DNA of 64,000 nt from Rhizobium lentis (lineage in GTDB: Bacteria; Pseudomonadota; Alphaproteobacteria; Rhizobiales; Rhizobiaceae): the NCBI RefSeq assembly GCF_014200175.1, contig NZ_JACHBD010000002.1:186001-250000 (forward strand), written 5' to 3'. This document shows positions 56,063 through 64,000 of the stretch, piece by piece. The notes under the pieces are model-generated. The model had not been told where the DNA came from. It did not search any database and saw only the letters and a program-made list of their open reading frames with translations. A program made the position numbers and the translations under genes. Within the stretch, counting starts at the first letter, position 1. The number at the start of each line of letters is the position of its first letter.

Positions 56063-57225
56063 GCGGCAGGCCCCCGGATGCTGTCGATGACCGCATCGAG
56101 GATGACGGCCGATGAGAAAGCGAAGAAGACGGTCGGCACGGCGCCGAGCAGGACGAGATCCATGGCGGTCTGGCCGAGCCCCTGGAAGATGAAGATGCCG
56201 AAGCCGCCGCCGCCGATCAAAGCGGCGATCGTCACCATGCCGATCGCCTGCACCAGCACGATGCGGATGCCGGTGAGGATCACCGGAAAGGCAAGCGGCA
56301 TGTCGATACCAACAAGGATCTGCCGGCGCGTCAGCCCCATGCCGGCTGCGGCGTCCCGCACCGAGGGATCGACGCCCTGCAGGCCGACGACGGTGTTGGC
56401 GACGATCGGCAGCAGCGAATAGAGCACTAGCGCGATCAGCGCCGGCGCCGTGCCGATGCCGCGAATGCCGGCAGCAGCGGCCAGCGGCACATGCGTGGCG
56501 AGATAGCCGAGCGGCAGCATCAGCAGGCCGAAAAGCGCAAGGCTTGGGATCGTCTGGATGAGGCTCAAGCCCTGCAGCACGATGGCGCGCAGCCGTGGCA
56601 CCCAGAAGCAGAGGATCCCGAGCGGCAGGCCGAGAATGATGGCGATGGCAAGCGAGCCGAGCGCCAGCAGCAGATGCGAGATTGCTTCCGTCTCGAATTG
56701 CGGCGCCCGCGTCGAATATTCCTTCATGATCGACAGGCTGTCGAGCAGGCCGGAGGCGAGCGAGATGAAGAGCAGCGCCGTATAGGCCGCAAGTGCCGCG
56801 ACCCGCATCCACGGCGCCAGTCTTATCTTGACCAGCGCATCGGAGATGACGAGCCCGATCACCGCGAACAGCACCCAGAAGCCGCCGCCCGGCGTCATGC
56901 GCGCCACGGTGCTGCCGGGCGGCGTCGCCGCGCTCGAGACGAGACCGATCGCAACGACCAGCGTGGCAAGGCAGAGTGTCGCTATGACAAGCCGCGCCAA
57001 GGCGTTGCGGATAAACAGCGTGGCGAAGGCCGTGAGAATGAGGAGGGCGGTCAGGATGAAGACGGAAGGCTGGGGAAAGAGCTGGGCCAGCAGCATCGGC
57101 TTGCCGGCGGCGATGCGGTTCGCCTTGACGTAGATGAAGGGCATCAGTGCTGTGGCCACAATGCCGCCGGCCACCAGAACCACGCCGAGCCGGTCCAGCC
57201 TGCGGACCGCTGAGGTTTCGTCCAT
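56059..57225 (-). CDS. yehY: Osmoprotectant ABC importer, permease 1 (YehY type)
   Basis: Membrane protein of 388 residues, long for an ABC permease because about 170 N-terminal residues add extra helices before the transport domain, as in YehY. The transport domain carries the EAA loop DAAAGMGLTRRQILVGIDMP and ends GAVPTVFFAFSSAVILDAV. The start at 57225 is the first ATG in a conserved position. It follows the binding protein gene after a stem-loop. Confidence 0.85.
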   Translation of the reverse strand: MDETSAVRRLDRLGVVLVAGGIVATALMPFIYVKANRIAAGKPMLLAQLFPQPSVFILTALLILTAFATLFIRNALARLVIATLCLATLVVAIGLVSSAATPPGSTVARMTPGGGFWVLFAVIGLVISDALVKIRLAPWMRVAALAAYTALLFISLASGLLDSLSIMKEYSTRAPQFETEAISHLLLALGSLAIAIILGLPLGILCFWVPRLRAIVLQGLSLIQTIPSLALFGLLMLPLGYLATHVPLAAAAGIRGIGTAPALIALVLYSLLPIVANTVVGLQGVDPSVRDAAAGMGLTRRQILVGIDMPLAFPVILTGIRIVLVQAIGMVTIAALIGGGGFGIFIFQGLGQTAMDLVLLGAVPTVFFAFSSAVILDAVIDSIRGPAA

Positions 57226-57250
57226 CGATCCAACCTTATGGGGAAAGGAC

Positions 57251-57273
57251 GCTCCGCCCGCAGCGGGCGGAGC
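57251..57273 (-). other. Intercistronic stem-loop between yehZ and yehY
   Basis: GCTCCGCCC / GGGCGGAGC (57251-57259, 57265-57273), loop of 5 nt, no long T tract. It probably stabilises the binding-protein part of the mRNA or attenuates read-through. Confidence 0.6.
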
Positions 57274-57281
57274 GGGCGTGA

Positions 57282-58190
57282 TTACTTCAGGAAGCCATTT
57301 TCCTTGAGATAGGCCTCGGCGACGGACTTTGCCGGTTCGCCGTCGACCTGGATCTTGGCGTTGAGCTTGCGCAACTCGTCGGCGCTGAGGCTCTTGAAGA
57401 TCGGCGACAGGATTTCCTCGATCTTCGGATTGGCCTTCAGCACCGCTTCGCGGATGATCGGGGTAGGCGCATAGACCTGCTGCACGCCCTTGTCGTCCTC
57501 GAGAACGGTGAGTTCCGCGGCTTCGATCGCGCCGTCGGTGCCGTAGACCATGGCTGTGTTGACACCGTTCGTCTGGTCGGCCGCCGCCTTGATCGTCGCC
57601 GCGGTGTCGCCGCCGGAGAGAACGACCATTTGATCGGGCTTCAGCTGGAAGCCGTAGGTCGTCTGGAAGGCGGGAAGCGCGCCGGCCGAGTTGACGAATT
57701 CGGCAGACGCCGCAAGCTTGGCGGCGCCGCCGCCGGCAACCCACTTGCCGAAATCGGACATGGTCTTCAGCTTGTTCGGGCTGGCGACGTCGTTGCGCAC
57801 GGCAAGCGCCCAGGTGTTGTTGGCGGGCGACGGCGTCAACCAGACGATCTTGTTGGCGTCGTAATCAAGCTTCTTCGCCAGCTCATATCCCTGGTCGTTG
57901 TTCTTCCAGGCAGCATCGTCGGCCTTGTTGAAGAAGAAGCCGGCATTGCCGGTATATTCGGGATAGATATCAATTTCGCCTGCGGTGATCGCCTTGCGCA
58001 CCACGGGTGTGGCGCCGAGCGCGATACGGTCCTGCGTCTTGATGCCGTTTGCTTCCAGCGCCAGTGCGATGACATTGCCGAGCAGCGTGCCTTCCGTGTC
58101 GATTTTCGACGAGACCACGACGTCTGCGGCCTGAACCGCACCCGCCGCGAAGGCGGAGAGTGAGACGGCAAGTGCGAGTTTCTTCAGCAT
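57282..58190 (-). CDS. yehZ: Osmoprotectant ABC importer, periplasmic binding protein (YehZ/OsmF type)
   Basis: OpuAC/OsmF-family binding protein of 302 residues from the ATG at 58190 (AGGGGAT upstream). Signal peptide LALAVSLSAFAAGAVQA, mature start ADVVVSSKIDTEG. Family motifs: the KIDTEGTLLGNVIALALE opening, IDIYPEYTGNA, and GAIEAAELTVLEDDKG. It captures a quaternary amine such as glycine betaine or choline; which one is not readable. First gene of the operon, divergent from the tandem-HTH LysR gene. Confidence 0.87.
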   Translation of the reverse strand: MLKKLALAVSLSAFAAGAVQAADVVVSSKIDTEGTLLGNVIALALEANGIKTQDRIALGATPVVRKAITAGEIDIYPEYTGNAGFFFNKADDAAWKNNDQGYELAKKLDYDANKIVWLTPSPANNTWALAVRNDVASPNKLKTMSDFGKWVAGGGAAKLAASAEFVNSAGALPAFQTTYGFQLKPDQMVVLSGGDTAATIKAAADQTNGVNTAMVYGTDGAIEAAELTVLEDDKGVQQVYAPTPIIREAVLKANPKIEEILSPIFKSLSADELRKLNAKIQVDGEPAKSVAEAYLKENGFLK

Positions 58191-58607
58191 GAATATCCCC
58201 TGTTTTAACACCGTTGACGTGGCGCAAGCCCCCGGCGGAGGCGTATGCGCAGGAAATCCGCCGGCGAAGGCGACAAGGCCGCCATCATGCCGGAATTGCG
58301 TGCGTCATGGAAATAGCGTGCACGTTCGAAAAATCGATGCAAGCCCCTCCAGTATTTGCGCTCACGCCCGAGATTATGGCGGCGAACGCGGCTCGGCGCG
58401 CGGAAAGGCATTCCCTTTTCCAGGGTCGGCGCGATTTGTTTTTGTTCCCTTGCGTGTTTCCGCGATGGTTCCGGTGCTCTTCTGCGGATAACCGCCGCCC
58501 GGATTTTTATGACCGTCACGATAGCCCGGCTCTGTCGAGGCAGGGATATCTTTTTTCGCGAACACATCATATCGTCCGGTTTTTAAAGCGCTTTCCGGAG
58601 CCAGCCT
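58191..58607. other. Intergenic region between yehZ and the LysR gene
   Basis: Divergent 417-bp spacer. It should contain both promoters, but no clear -35/-10 pair or operator palindrome was found. GGAG (58597-58600) just before the TTG at 58608 is the LysR ribosome binding site. No RNA gene is supported. Confidence 0.5.
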
Positions 58608-59837
58608 TTGCATCTCGGGGCCGTGTTCATAATCCGCCATGTCCTGACCTCGGCGTCGGTCCGCGAGACCGCGCGCCGTTTCCAGTTGTCGCCCTCCACC
58701 GTGTCTGCGGCCATCCGCAATGCCGAAACCGAGCTGGCGATGAAGCTGACGGAACGCGCCTCCGGCGAGCTGGTGACGCTGATCGCCGGCGGCGGCGTGC
58801 TCGAAGGCCTGGAGCCAATCACGGTCGCGATCGGCGAACTCTGCCGATTCGCCGGCCAAGTCGGCGCCGGCGGGATCGATGAGGCCTGGGCCGCCCGCAT
58901 TCCCGTCAAGATCGTCGCGATCGAGCGGTTCCTCGAGGTCGCCGACCAGGGCAGCATCAACCGCGCGGCCCGCCGCCTGCATCTCGGTCAGCCGCAGCTT
59001 TCGCTCCAGCTTGCCAATCTTGAGAAATTCCTCGGCTACCGGCTGTTCGAGCGGCAGGCGCAGGGCTCTGTCCTGACGGAGGAGGGCAGGCGCGCCTACC
59101 AGATTTTCATGGCGATCAGCCAAGCCTGGAATGATTTGAAATCGGCAGCCGACGAGCGCTACCGGCGCAGCGCCCGGTCGCTGCGCATCGGCTCGATCAT
59201 CCCGACCGGATCGGAAAGCTGGGTGGCGCGCTGCCTCGGCCTGCTGGTCTCCGAATGGAACGCGCGCCGCAGCAACAATGCGATTTCGCTGGTCTCGATG
59301 ACCGCCGACGATCTGCGCGAGGCACTGAAGAGCGGCCGCATCGATGTGGCAATCCTGGATTCGGTCTTCGGCCTGGAAAGCTTCCGGCATCGCGAACTCC
59401 TGCAGACCGACATGGTGGTGATCGCGCCGCCGCACAGTACGCAAACCTCGGTCACCGATCTCGTGGCCGCCCATGCGATCTGCATGCCGAGCCCGCGCAC
59501 CGGCCTCGGCCACGCGGCCATGGCTTTCAGCGACGAGCGCGCAGCCAACCGGCGTTTCCGCAGCCGCGATATCACTGCGGCGGATTCGCTGCCTGTGATC
59601 GTCGATCTCGTCGCCAATCACGGCTACGTTTCTTTCCTCGGCCGCGTCAGCGCCATGCCGATTGCCAACAAGGTACGCATCGTCGATCTCGACGAGCATG
59701 TGCCGATGTCCTATCACGTCGCCTTCAACCACCGCAAAGCCGCCGCCGATGCCTGCGCCGTCATCATCGCGGCGGCGGCGAGAATAACGTCGGAGGCCGT
59801 CGCGAAAATCGACGGAGTCAGGGAGAGCGCCGCATGA
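58608..59837 (+). CDS. LysR-family regulator with two tandem N-terminal helix-turn-helix domains
   Basis: Protein of 409 residues from a TTG start with GGAG 7 bp upstream. LysR proteins are normally about 300 residues with one winged helix. Here residues about 6-60 form a first LysR-like HTH (ASVRETARRFQLSPSTVSAA, then AETELAMKLTER). Residues about 104-165 form a second, more canonical one (SINRAARRLHLGQPQLSLQL, FLGYRLFERQ, VLTEEGRR). The ligand-binding domain follows at about 185-400. The architecture implies binding to longer or composite sites, or a fusion. It overlaps cutC by 4 bp (ATGA), so the two are translationally coupled. It is also divergent from the osmoprotectant operon. The target is not known. 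Confidence 0.85.
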   Translation: MHLGAVFIIRHVLTSASVRETARRFQLSPSTVSAAIRNAETELAMKLTERASGELVTLIAGGGVLEGLEPITVAIGELCRFAGQVGAGGIDEAWAARIPVKIVAIERFLEVADQGSINRAARRLHLGQPQLSLQLANLEKFLGYRLFERQAQGSVLTEEGRRAYQIFMAISQAWNDLKSAADERYRRSARSLRIGSIIPTGSESWVARCLGLLVSEWNARRSNNAISLVSMTADDLREALKSGRIDVAILDSVFGLESFRHRELLQTDMVVIAPPHSTQTSVTDLVAAHAICMPSPRTGLGHAAMAFSDERAANRRFRSRDITAADSLPVIVDLVANHGYVSFLGRVSAMPIANKVRIVDLDEHVPMSYHVAFNHRKAAADACAVIIAAAARITSEAVAKIDGVRESAA

Positions 59838-60559
59838 CGATCCTGCTGGAGGTCTGTGTCGACAGCGCCGAGGGCCTTGCCGCCGCGGTCGAAGGCGGCG
59901 CCGGCCGCATAGAGCTCTGCTCGGCGCTCGAACTCGGCGGCCTGACGCCGCTGCCGAGCCTGATGCGGATCGCCGCCCGGGCGCCGATTCCGGTCTATGC
60001 GATGATCCGCCCGCATGCCGGCCCCTTCATCTTCGGCCGCACCGACGAGGAAGCGATGCTGCTCGATATCGACGCCGTGCGCGCCGCCGGCCTCGCCGGC
60101 GTCGTCATCGGCGCCAACCGGCCGGACGGTACGCTCGACATGCCGTTGATCCACCGCCTGAAGGCGCATGCATCAGGCTTGGGATCGACGCTGCATCGCG
60201 CATTCGACCTGGTGCCGGATGCCGATCAGGCGCTGGAGCAGGCGATCGAGCTTGGCTGCGAGCGTATCCTCACCTCCGGCCGTGCGCTGAAGGCCGCGGA
60301 CGGCCTCGAAACGCTGACACGCCTCTCCGCCAAGGCGGCCGGCCGCATATCCATCATGCCCGGCAGCGGCATCCGCCCGGCCAATGTCGGCGCCATATTG
60401 CAGGCGACCGGCGCCCGCGAGGTGCATGGCTCCTGCAGCTCGCCGGTGGAAAACGCCGATCCACGTGCGGTTGCTTTCGGTTTCGAGGCGAAGAGCAGCA
60501 ATAGGACGGATGTCGTGGTTGTTAGGGAGATGTGCAGGGCGATCGCGGCTGCGGGTTAG
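59834..60559 (+). CDS. cutC: CutC family protein
   Basis: TIM-barrel protein of 241 residues of the CutC family. The name comes from a copper-tolerance phenotype in E. coli, but the biochemical role is uncertain. Conserved features: [51 protein letters not shown] and IMPGSGIRPANV. Coupling to the LysR gene by ATGA overlap suggests that this enzyme is regulated together with that protein's other targets. Confidence 0.9.
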   Translation: MTILLEVCVDSAEGLAAAVEGGAGRIELCSALELGGLTPLPSLMRIAARAPIPVYAMIRPHAGPFIFGRTDEEAMLLDIDAVRAAGLAGVVIGANRPDGTLDMPLIHRLKAHASGLGSTLHRAFDLVPDADQALEQAIELGCERILTSGRALKAADGLETLTRLSAKAAGRISIMPGSGIRPANVGAILQATGAREVHGSCSSPVENADPRAVAFGFEAKSSNRTDVVVVREMCRAIAAAG

Positions 60560-60624
60560 CGGTTTTGGTTCCAGACGGAAAGCGTTTTGAGCTTTGAAAC
60601 GCCAATGCAGTGCTTGCCGCATGG

Positions 60625-60834
60625 GTCCTCGGGTCAAGCCTGAGGACGACGGAGTGTGGGGGAACGCGTGCGGCAAGCAGCGCAAGGGCGTGGTGATTTT
60701 GAGGGAGTTGCCGTCTTTATTTATGCGATTTCCACGCAAAACGCCCCGCATTTTGCTGGAAATCCTCCGAACGTCCCGCCTCTTGCCGCATCGGTTTCAC
60801 CGCCCTCCGTCATACTCGGGCTCGACCCGAGTAT
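60625..60834. repeat. Inverted pair of dispersed palindromic repeats
   Basis: Copy 1, GTCCTCGGGTCAAGCCTGAG (60625-60644, continuing to GAC at 60647), is itself nearly palindromic. Copy 2 (60812-60834) has perfect 9-bp arms ATACTCGGG / CCCGAGTAT around CTCGA and matches copy 1 in reverse, including the flanking GACGGAG. These belong to a repeat type common between alphaproteobacterial genes. The 313-bp gap between cutC and the dehydrogenase gene holds nothing else recognisable. Confidence 0.65.
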
Positions 60835-60872
60835 CCACGCCGAGCACTCGACGTCCGTCCACCCGTGGTAGC

Positions 60873-61892
60873 CTAACCCTCAACCCTGATCACCGCCTTG
60901 ATCAGCCCGCTCTTCTCATGCGCCCAGCGGGCGAGATCGCGCGGCGCATCGGCAAGCGTCGTGCGATGGGTGATCAGTTTATCGACCGGCACCAGTCCCT
61001 TGGCGATAGAATCCGCCACATGCTCGAAGTCGGCGCGGGTGGCGTTGCGGCTGCCGATCAGCATCATCTCGCGTTTGTGGAATTCCGGGTCGGCGAAGCG
61101 GATATCGTCCTTGACGACGCTGACGAGAACCAGCGCGCCGCCATGGGCGACGAAGGAGAAGGCCTTTTCCATCGACGGACCGTAGCCTGTGGCGTCGAAG
61201 ACCACATCGAAACCGTCGCCATCGGTTTTTTCCCGCACAATACCCGCGGTTCCTTCGTTGGCGACAATGCCTGATGTGAAGCCGAAGCGCTCGGCCGCCA
61301 TTTGCAGCCGCTCGGTGCTGGTATCGAGCAGGGTCACTTCATGGCCGGCGATGCGCGAGAAGATCGCCGCCCCAAGGCCGATCGGCCCGGCGCCGATGAC
61401 GAGCGCGCGCGCACCGGCGCCGGCCAGCGAGCGGCGCACCGCATGGGCGCCGATCGCCAGAAATTCCGTCGTCGCCGCCGCTTCGAGGCTGAGGCCCTTG
61501 GCGGGATAGAGATTGCCTTCGGGTACCGAGATCTCCTCGCAGAAGGCGCCGTCAGTATGGACGCCGAGCACCTTGATGTTGGTGCAGCAGTTCGGCTTTC
61601 CCTGGCGGCAGGCGACACATTGGCCGCAGGAAAGATAGGGGTTGACGATAACAGGTGTGCCGGCTGCAAGCGTTACGCCCTCACCGGCCTCGATGACCGT
61701 CGCAGAGATCTCGTGCCCCATCACCCGGGGATATTCGAGGAAAGGGTGCTTGCCCTCGAAGATATGATAATCCGTGCCGCAGATGCCGACATGGCTGACG
61801 GCAAGGCGCACCCAGCCGGGCGCCGGTGCGGCGGGAGATGGCCGCTCGACGAATTCGAGCACGCCGGGCTCGCGGCAAACAACTGCTTTCAT
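60873..61892 (-). CDS. Zinc-dependent alcohol dehydrogenase (MDR family)
   Basis: Polyol/sugar dehydrogenase of 339 residues from the ATG at 61892. Catalytic zinc region: GICGTDYHIFEGKHP with Cys, and GHEISATVIEAGEG with His-Glu. Structural zinc cysteines: LSCGQCVACRQGKPNCC. The cofactor motif VIGAGPIGLGAAIFSR is present. It is close to L-idonate/galactonate-type dehydrogenases. It lies 63 bp downstream of the sugar permease gene on the same strand, so it probably oxidises the sugar, polyol or sugar acid that the transporter imports. The substrate is not readable. Confidence 0.88.
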   Translation of the reverse strand: MKAVVCREPGVLEFVERPSPAAPAPGWVRLAVSHVGICGTDYHIFEGKHPFLEYPRVMGHEISATVIEAGEGVTLAAGTPVIVNPYLSCGQCVACRQGKPNCCTNIKVLGVHTDGAFCEEISVPEGNLYPAKGLSLEAAATTEFLAIGAHAVRRSLAGAGARALVIGAGPIGLGAAIFSRIAGHEVTLLDTSTERLQMAAERFGFTSGIVANEGTAGIVREKTDGDGFDVVFDATGYGPSMEKAFSFVAHGGALVLVSVVKDDIRFADPEFHKREMMLIGSRNATRADFEHVADSIAKGLVPVDKLITHRTTLADAPRDLARWAHEKSGLIKAVIRVEG

Positions 61893-61955
61893 GACAGGTC
61901 TCGCATTCCTGGAAATTGAGGAAACCGGCCTGTTCAACCGGCTTCTCTGTGTTTC

Positions 61956-62930
61956 TCAATTGCTCTTGCGGCGGCGCAGCTGGTCGAAGAACACGATCAC
62001 GATGATCAGCAGACCGGTGATGATGCGCTGCCAGAAGGAATTGACGTTCAGAAGGTTGGCGCCGTTGTTGATGGTGGCGAGAATGAAGGCGCCGATCAGC
62101 GGGCCGTGTACCGAACCGACCGCGCCGAACAGGCTGGTGCCGCCGATGACGGAGGAGGCGATCGCCTGCAGTTCCCAGCCGTCGGCCTGCGTCGCATTGC
62201 CGATGGCGATGCGCGAGGCGAGCAGCACGCCGACGAAGGCGGCAAAGCCGGCCGAGAGGATATAGGCGAGATAGATCATGCCCTTGACGTTGACGCCGGA
62301 AAGGCGCGCAGCTTCTGCATTCGAGCCGACGGCGAAGAGATAGCGGCCCCAGCGGCTCAGATGCAGGAAGACGAAGGAGGGCACCGCCACCAGGATGACC
62401 ATCCAGAACAGGCTGGGTATGCCGAGGAAATCGGCGCGGGCGAAGTTGCTGAAGCTCTCGTCGGTGATGCTGATCGTCGAACCGTTGGTGATCAGCAGGC
62501 CGATGCCGCGGAGCGAGGTCAGCGTTGCCAGCGTGATGATGAAGGGTGGCAGGCCCATATGGACGATGCCGAAACCGTGAAAGGCGCCGATTGCCACACC
62601 GATGGCGAGCGTCAGCACGATTGCTCCCCAGAGCGGCACGCCTGCCTGCAACAGCCAGGCGATGATGACGGTGCAGAAGCCGACGATCGCGCCGACCGAC
62701 AGGTCGATGCCGGCGGTAATGATGACGAAGGTCTGGCCGAGCGCCAGGATCGCCGTCATTGCCCCCTGACGCAGCAGGTTGGAGATATTGAGCGGCGTCC
62801 AGAAGCTGGCGGTGACGAAGCCGAGCACGATCCAGAGGAAGATCAGCAGGCCGATCAGGGTGAGGCCGAACAGGATGTTCATTTTCCGGCGCGGCGGCGG
62901 CGCGACGATTTCGGTGGGGGTGGCAGTCAT
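61956..62930 (-). CDS. Sugar ABC importer permease (RbsC type)
   Basis: CUT2 permease of 324 residues with about eight to ten helices, including GLTLIGLLIFLWIVLGFV and TFVIITAGIDLSVGAIVGFC. The IASSVIGGTSLFGAVGSVHG signature is typical of the family. It forms a transporter with the duplicated ATPase encoded 27 bp upstream on the same strand. The binding protein gene is presumably beyond the right edge. Confidence 0.9.
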   Translation of the reverse strand: MTATPTEIVAPPPRRKMNILFGLTLIGLLIFLWIVLGFVTASFWTPLNISNLLRQGAMTAILALGQTFVIITAGIDLSVGAIVGFCTVIIAWLLQAGVPLWGAIVLTLAIGVAIGAFHGFGIVHMGLPPFIITLATLTSLRGIGLLITNGSTISITDESFSNFARADFLGIPSLFWMVILVAVPSFVFLHLSRWGRYLFAVGSNAEAARLSGVNVKGMIYLAYILSAGFAAFVGVLLASRIAIGNATQADGWELQAIASSVIGGTSLFGAVGSVHGPLIGAFILATINNGANLLNVNSFWQRIITGLLIIVIVFFDQLRRRKSN

Positions 62931-62957
62931 GAATTTTCTCCCTCTTCTTCTTCTGGC

Positions 62958-64000
62958 TCAGACGCCGATCGCTTCGCTGAGCACTTGTTCATGCGTCGCC
63001 GCATGGAAATCATGGCTCGCGACGAGCCTGCCGCCGCGGAAGACATGCAGCCGGTCGGCTAGTTCGTAGACCTCCGGCAGGTAGGAGGAGATCAGGATGA
63101 TGCCGGCCCCCTCCTTCAGGAGCTTGGCGAACAGCCGATAGATCTCAGCCTTGGTGCCGACGTCGACGCCGACGGTCGGTTCGTCGAAGATGAACAGCCG
63201 GGCACCATGGCTCAGCCACTTGCCGATGACGATCTTCTGCTGATTGCCGCCCGACATGCTGGAGGCCGGAACCCGCCGGCTTGGCGTCTTGATGCTGAGA
63301 TCGCGGATCTGTCTGTCGGCATTGGCCGATTCGCGCGCATGACTGATCACCGGCCCTTGGCTGAGGCGCCCGAAGACCGGCAGGTTGATGTTGAGGCCGA
63401 TCGGCAGGTTGAGGCAAAGCCCCTGGTCGCGTCGGCTTTCCGGCGCCAGCGCAATGCCGAGTTCCATCGCCGTGCGTTCACTGCGGATATCGACCGGTTT
63501 GCCCATCCATTCGATTTCACCTGACCTGATCGGCTGGCGCCCGTAGAGGCCGAGCGCGAATTCGCTGCGTCCGGCGCCGATCAGCCCGTAGAGTCCGACA
63601 ATCTGTCCGGCTTTGACGCTGAGCGACACGTCCTCGAAGCCGGGACCGGAAAGACCCTTGACCTCGACGATCGTCTCGCCGATCGCAATCTCTTCCTTGT
63701 GGTAGATCTGGTCGATCGAGCGGTTGATCATCAAGGCGATCAGTTCGGCATCGTTGGTCTCGCCGATCAGCCGCGTGCCGACATGGGTGCCGTCGCGCAG
63801 CACCGAGACGCGGTCGGCCAGTTCGAAGACTTCCTCCATGCGGTGACTGATATAGACGATAGTGACGCCTTCACCCTGCAGCCGGCGGATCAGCTTGAAT
63901 AGCTGCGCCGATTCCTGGCGGGTCAAATAGGCCGTGGGTTCGTCAAAGATCAGAAACTGCGTGCCGCGCATCGCCGCGCGCGCCGTCGCCACCAGTTGCT
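62958..64000 (-). CDS. Sugar ABC importer ATPase (RbsA type), N-terminus beyond right edge
   Basis: The visible 347 residues hold the end of the first nucleotide-binding domain (Walker B LIFDEPTAYL, H-loop VYISHRMEEV) and the whole second domain (degenerate P-loop region GLIGAGRSEFA, signature MSGGNQQKIVIGKW, Walker B LFIFDEPTVGVDVG). This tandem arrangement is typical of CUT2 ATPases of about 500 residues, so about a third is missing. The P-loop of domain 1 lies outside the window. Substrate unknown; the zinc dehydrogenase downstream points to a polyol or sugar. Confidence 0.9.
   Translation of the reverse strand, partial: QLVATARAAMRGTQFLIFDEPTAYLTRQESAQLFKLIRRLQGEGVTIVYISHRMEEVFELADRVSVLRDGTHVGTRLIGETNDAELIALMINRSIDQIYHKEEIAIGETIVEVKGLSGPGFEDVSLSVKAGQIVGLYGLIGAGRSEFALGLYGRQPIRSGEIEWMGKPVDIRSERTAMELGIALAPESRRDQGLCLNLPIGLNINLPVFGRLSQGPVISHARESANADRQIRDLSIKTPSRRVPASSMSGGNQQKIVIGKWLSHGARLFIFDEPTVGVDVGTKAEIYRLFAKLLKEGAGIILISSYLPEVYELADRLHVFRGGRLVASHDFHAATHEQVLSEAIGV

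Overview
The window looks like chromosomal DNA of a fast-growing rhizobium, most likely the Rhizobium leguminosarum / R. etli group. The coding is GC-rich, and the region carries the fructose ABC locus frcBCAK with a ROK regulator, scattered alphaproteobacterial intergenic palindromes, an sRNA with anti-Shine-Dalgarno loops of the rhizobial alpha-r14 (cuckoo) type, and a sulfoquinovose operon of the kind reported from R. leguminosarum bv. trifolii. No phage, insertion sequence, CRISPR array, rRNA or replication origin was seen.

Layout. 1-4.6 kb: rnpA (cut by the left edge) and rpmH on the minus strand behind a clear promoter, a chemotaxis receptor with a C-terminal tether, and an orphan sensor kinase. 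4.6-8.5 kb: a tRNA-Arg(ACG) followed by accessory material: a frameshifted DNA methyltransferase, small exported proteins, and a two-gene unit whose second gene carries tandem palindromic repeats in its 3' end. 8.6-15.9 kb: a phospholipid-methyltransferase-like gene, an aldo/keto reductase, the C-rich-loop sRNA, a lipoprotein hydrolase, a probable hydroxyproline pair (FAD oxidoreductase and proline-racemase-family enzyme) and a luciferase-like monooxygenase.

16.0-30.2 kb is the centrepiece: a LacI-type regulator divergent from an eleven-gene operon encoding an ABC importer, an IlvD/Edd dehydratase, an HpcH/HpaI aldolase, an SMP-30 lactonase, an SDR dehydrogenase, a GH31 sulfoquinovosidase, a TauE-like exporter and an aldehyde dehydrogenase. 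Together these form a complete sulfoglycolytic Entner-Doudoroff (sulfo-ED) pathway: sulfoquinovosides are imported, hydrolysed, oxidised and cleaved to pyruvate plus sulfolactaldehyde, which is oxidised to sulfolactate and exported. Two copies of a 14-bp operator overlap or follow the two divergent promoters.

30.3-36.8 kb: a winged-helix/TPR regulator near cupin and RidA genes, a GGDEF-EAL protein, and a zinc-type oxidoreductase plus TetR repressor that share four copies of one operator. 36.9-42.6 kb: frc fructose uptake locus with a FucU/RbsD mutarotase overlapping the ROK regulator. 42.6-53.1 kb: central metabolism (pyrC, pyrE, frk, otsA, pgi, fadD) with a diguanylate cyclase and a small membrane protein. 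53.2-64 kb: a PRC-barrel protein behind an EcfG-type stress promoter, a glyoxalase, a YehZYXW-type osmoprotectant ABC operon, a LysR regulator with two tandem helix-turn-helix domains coupled to cutC, and the start of a sugar ABC locus cut by the right edge.

All assignments come from reading the sequence. No database search was run.
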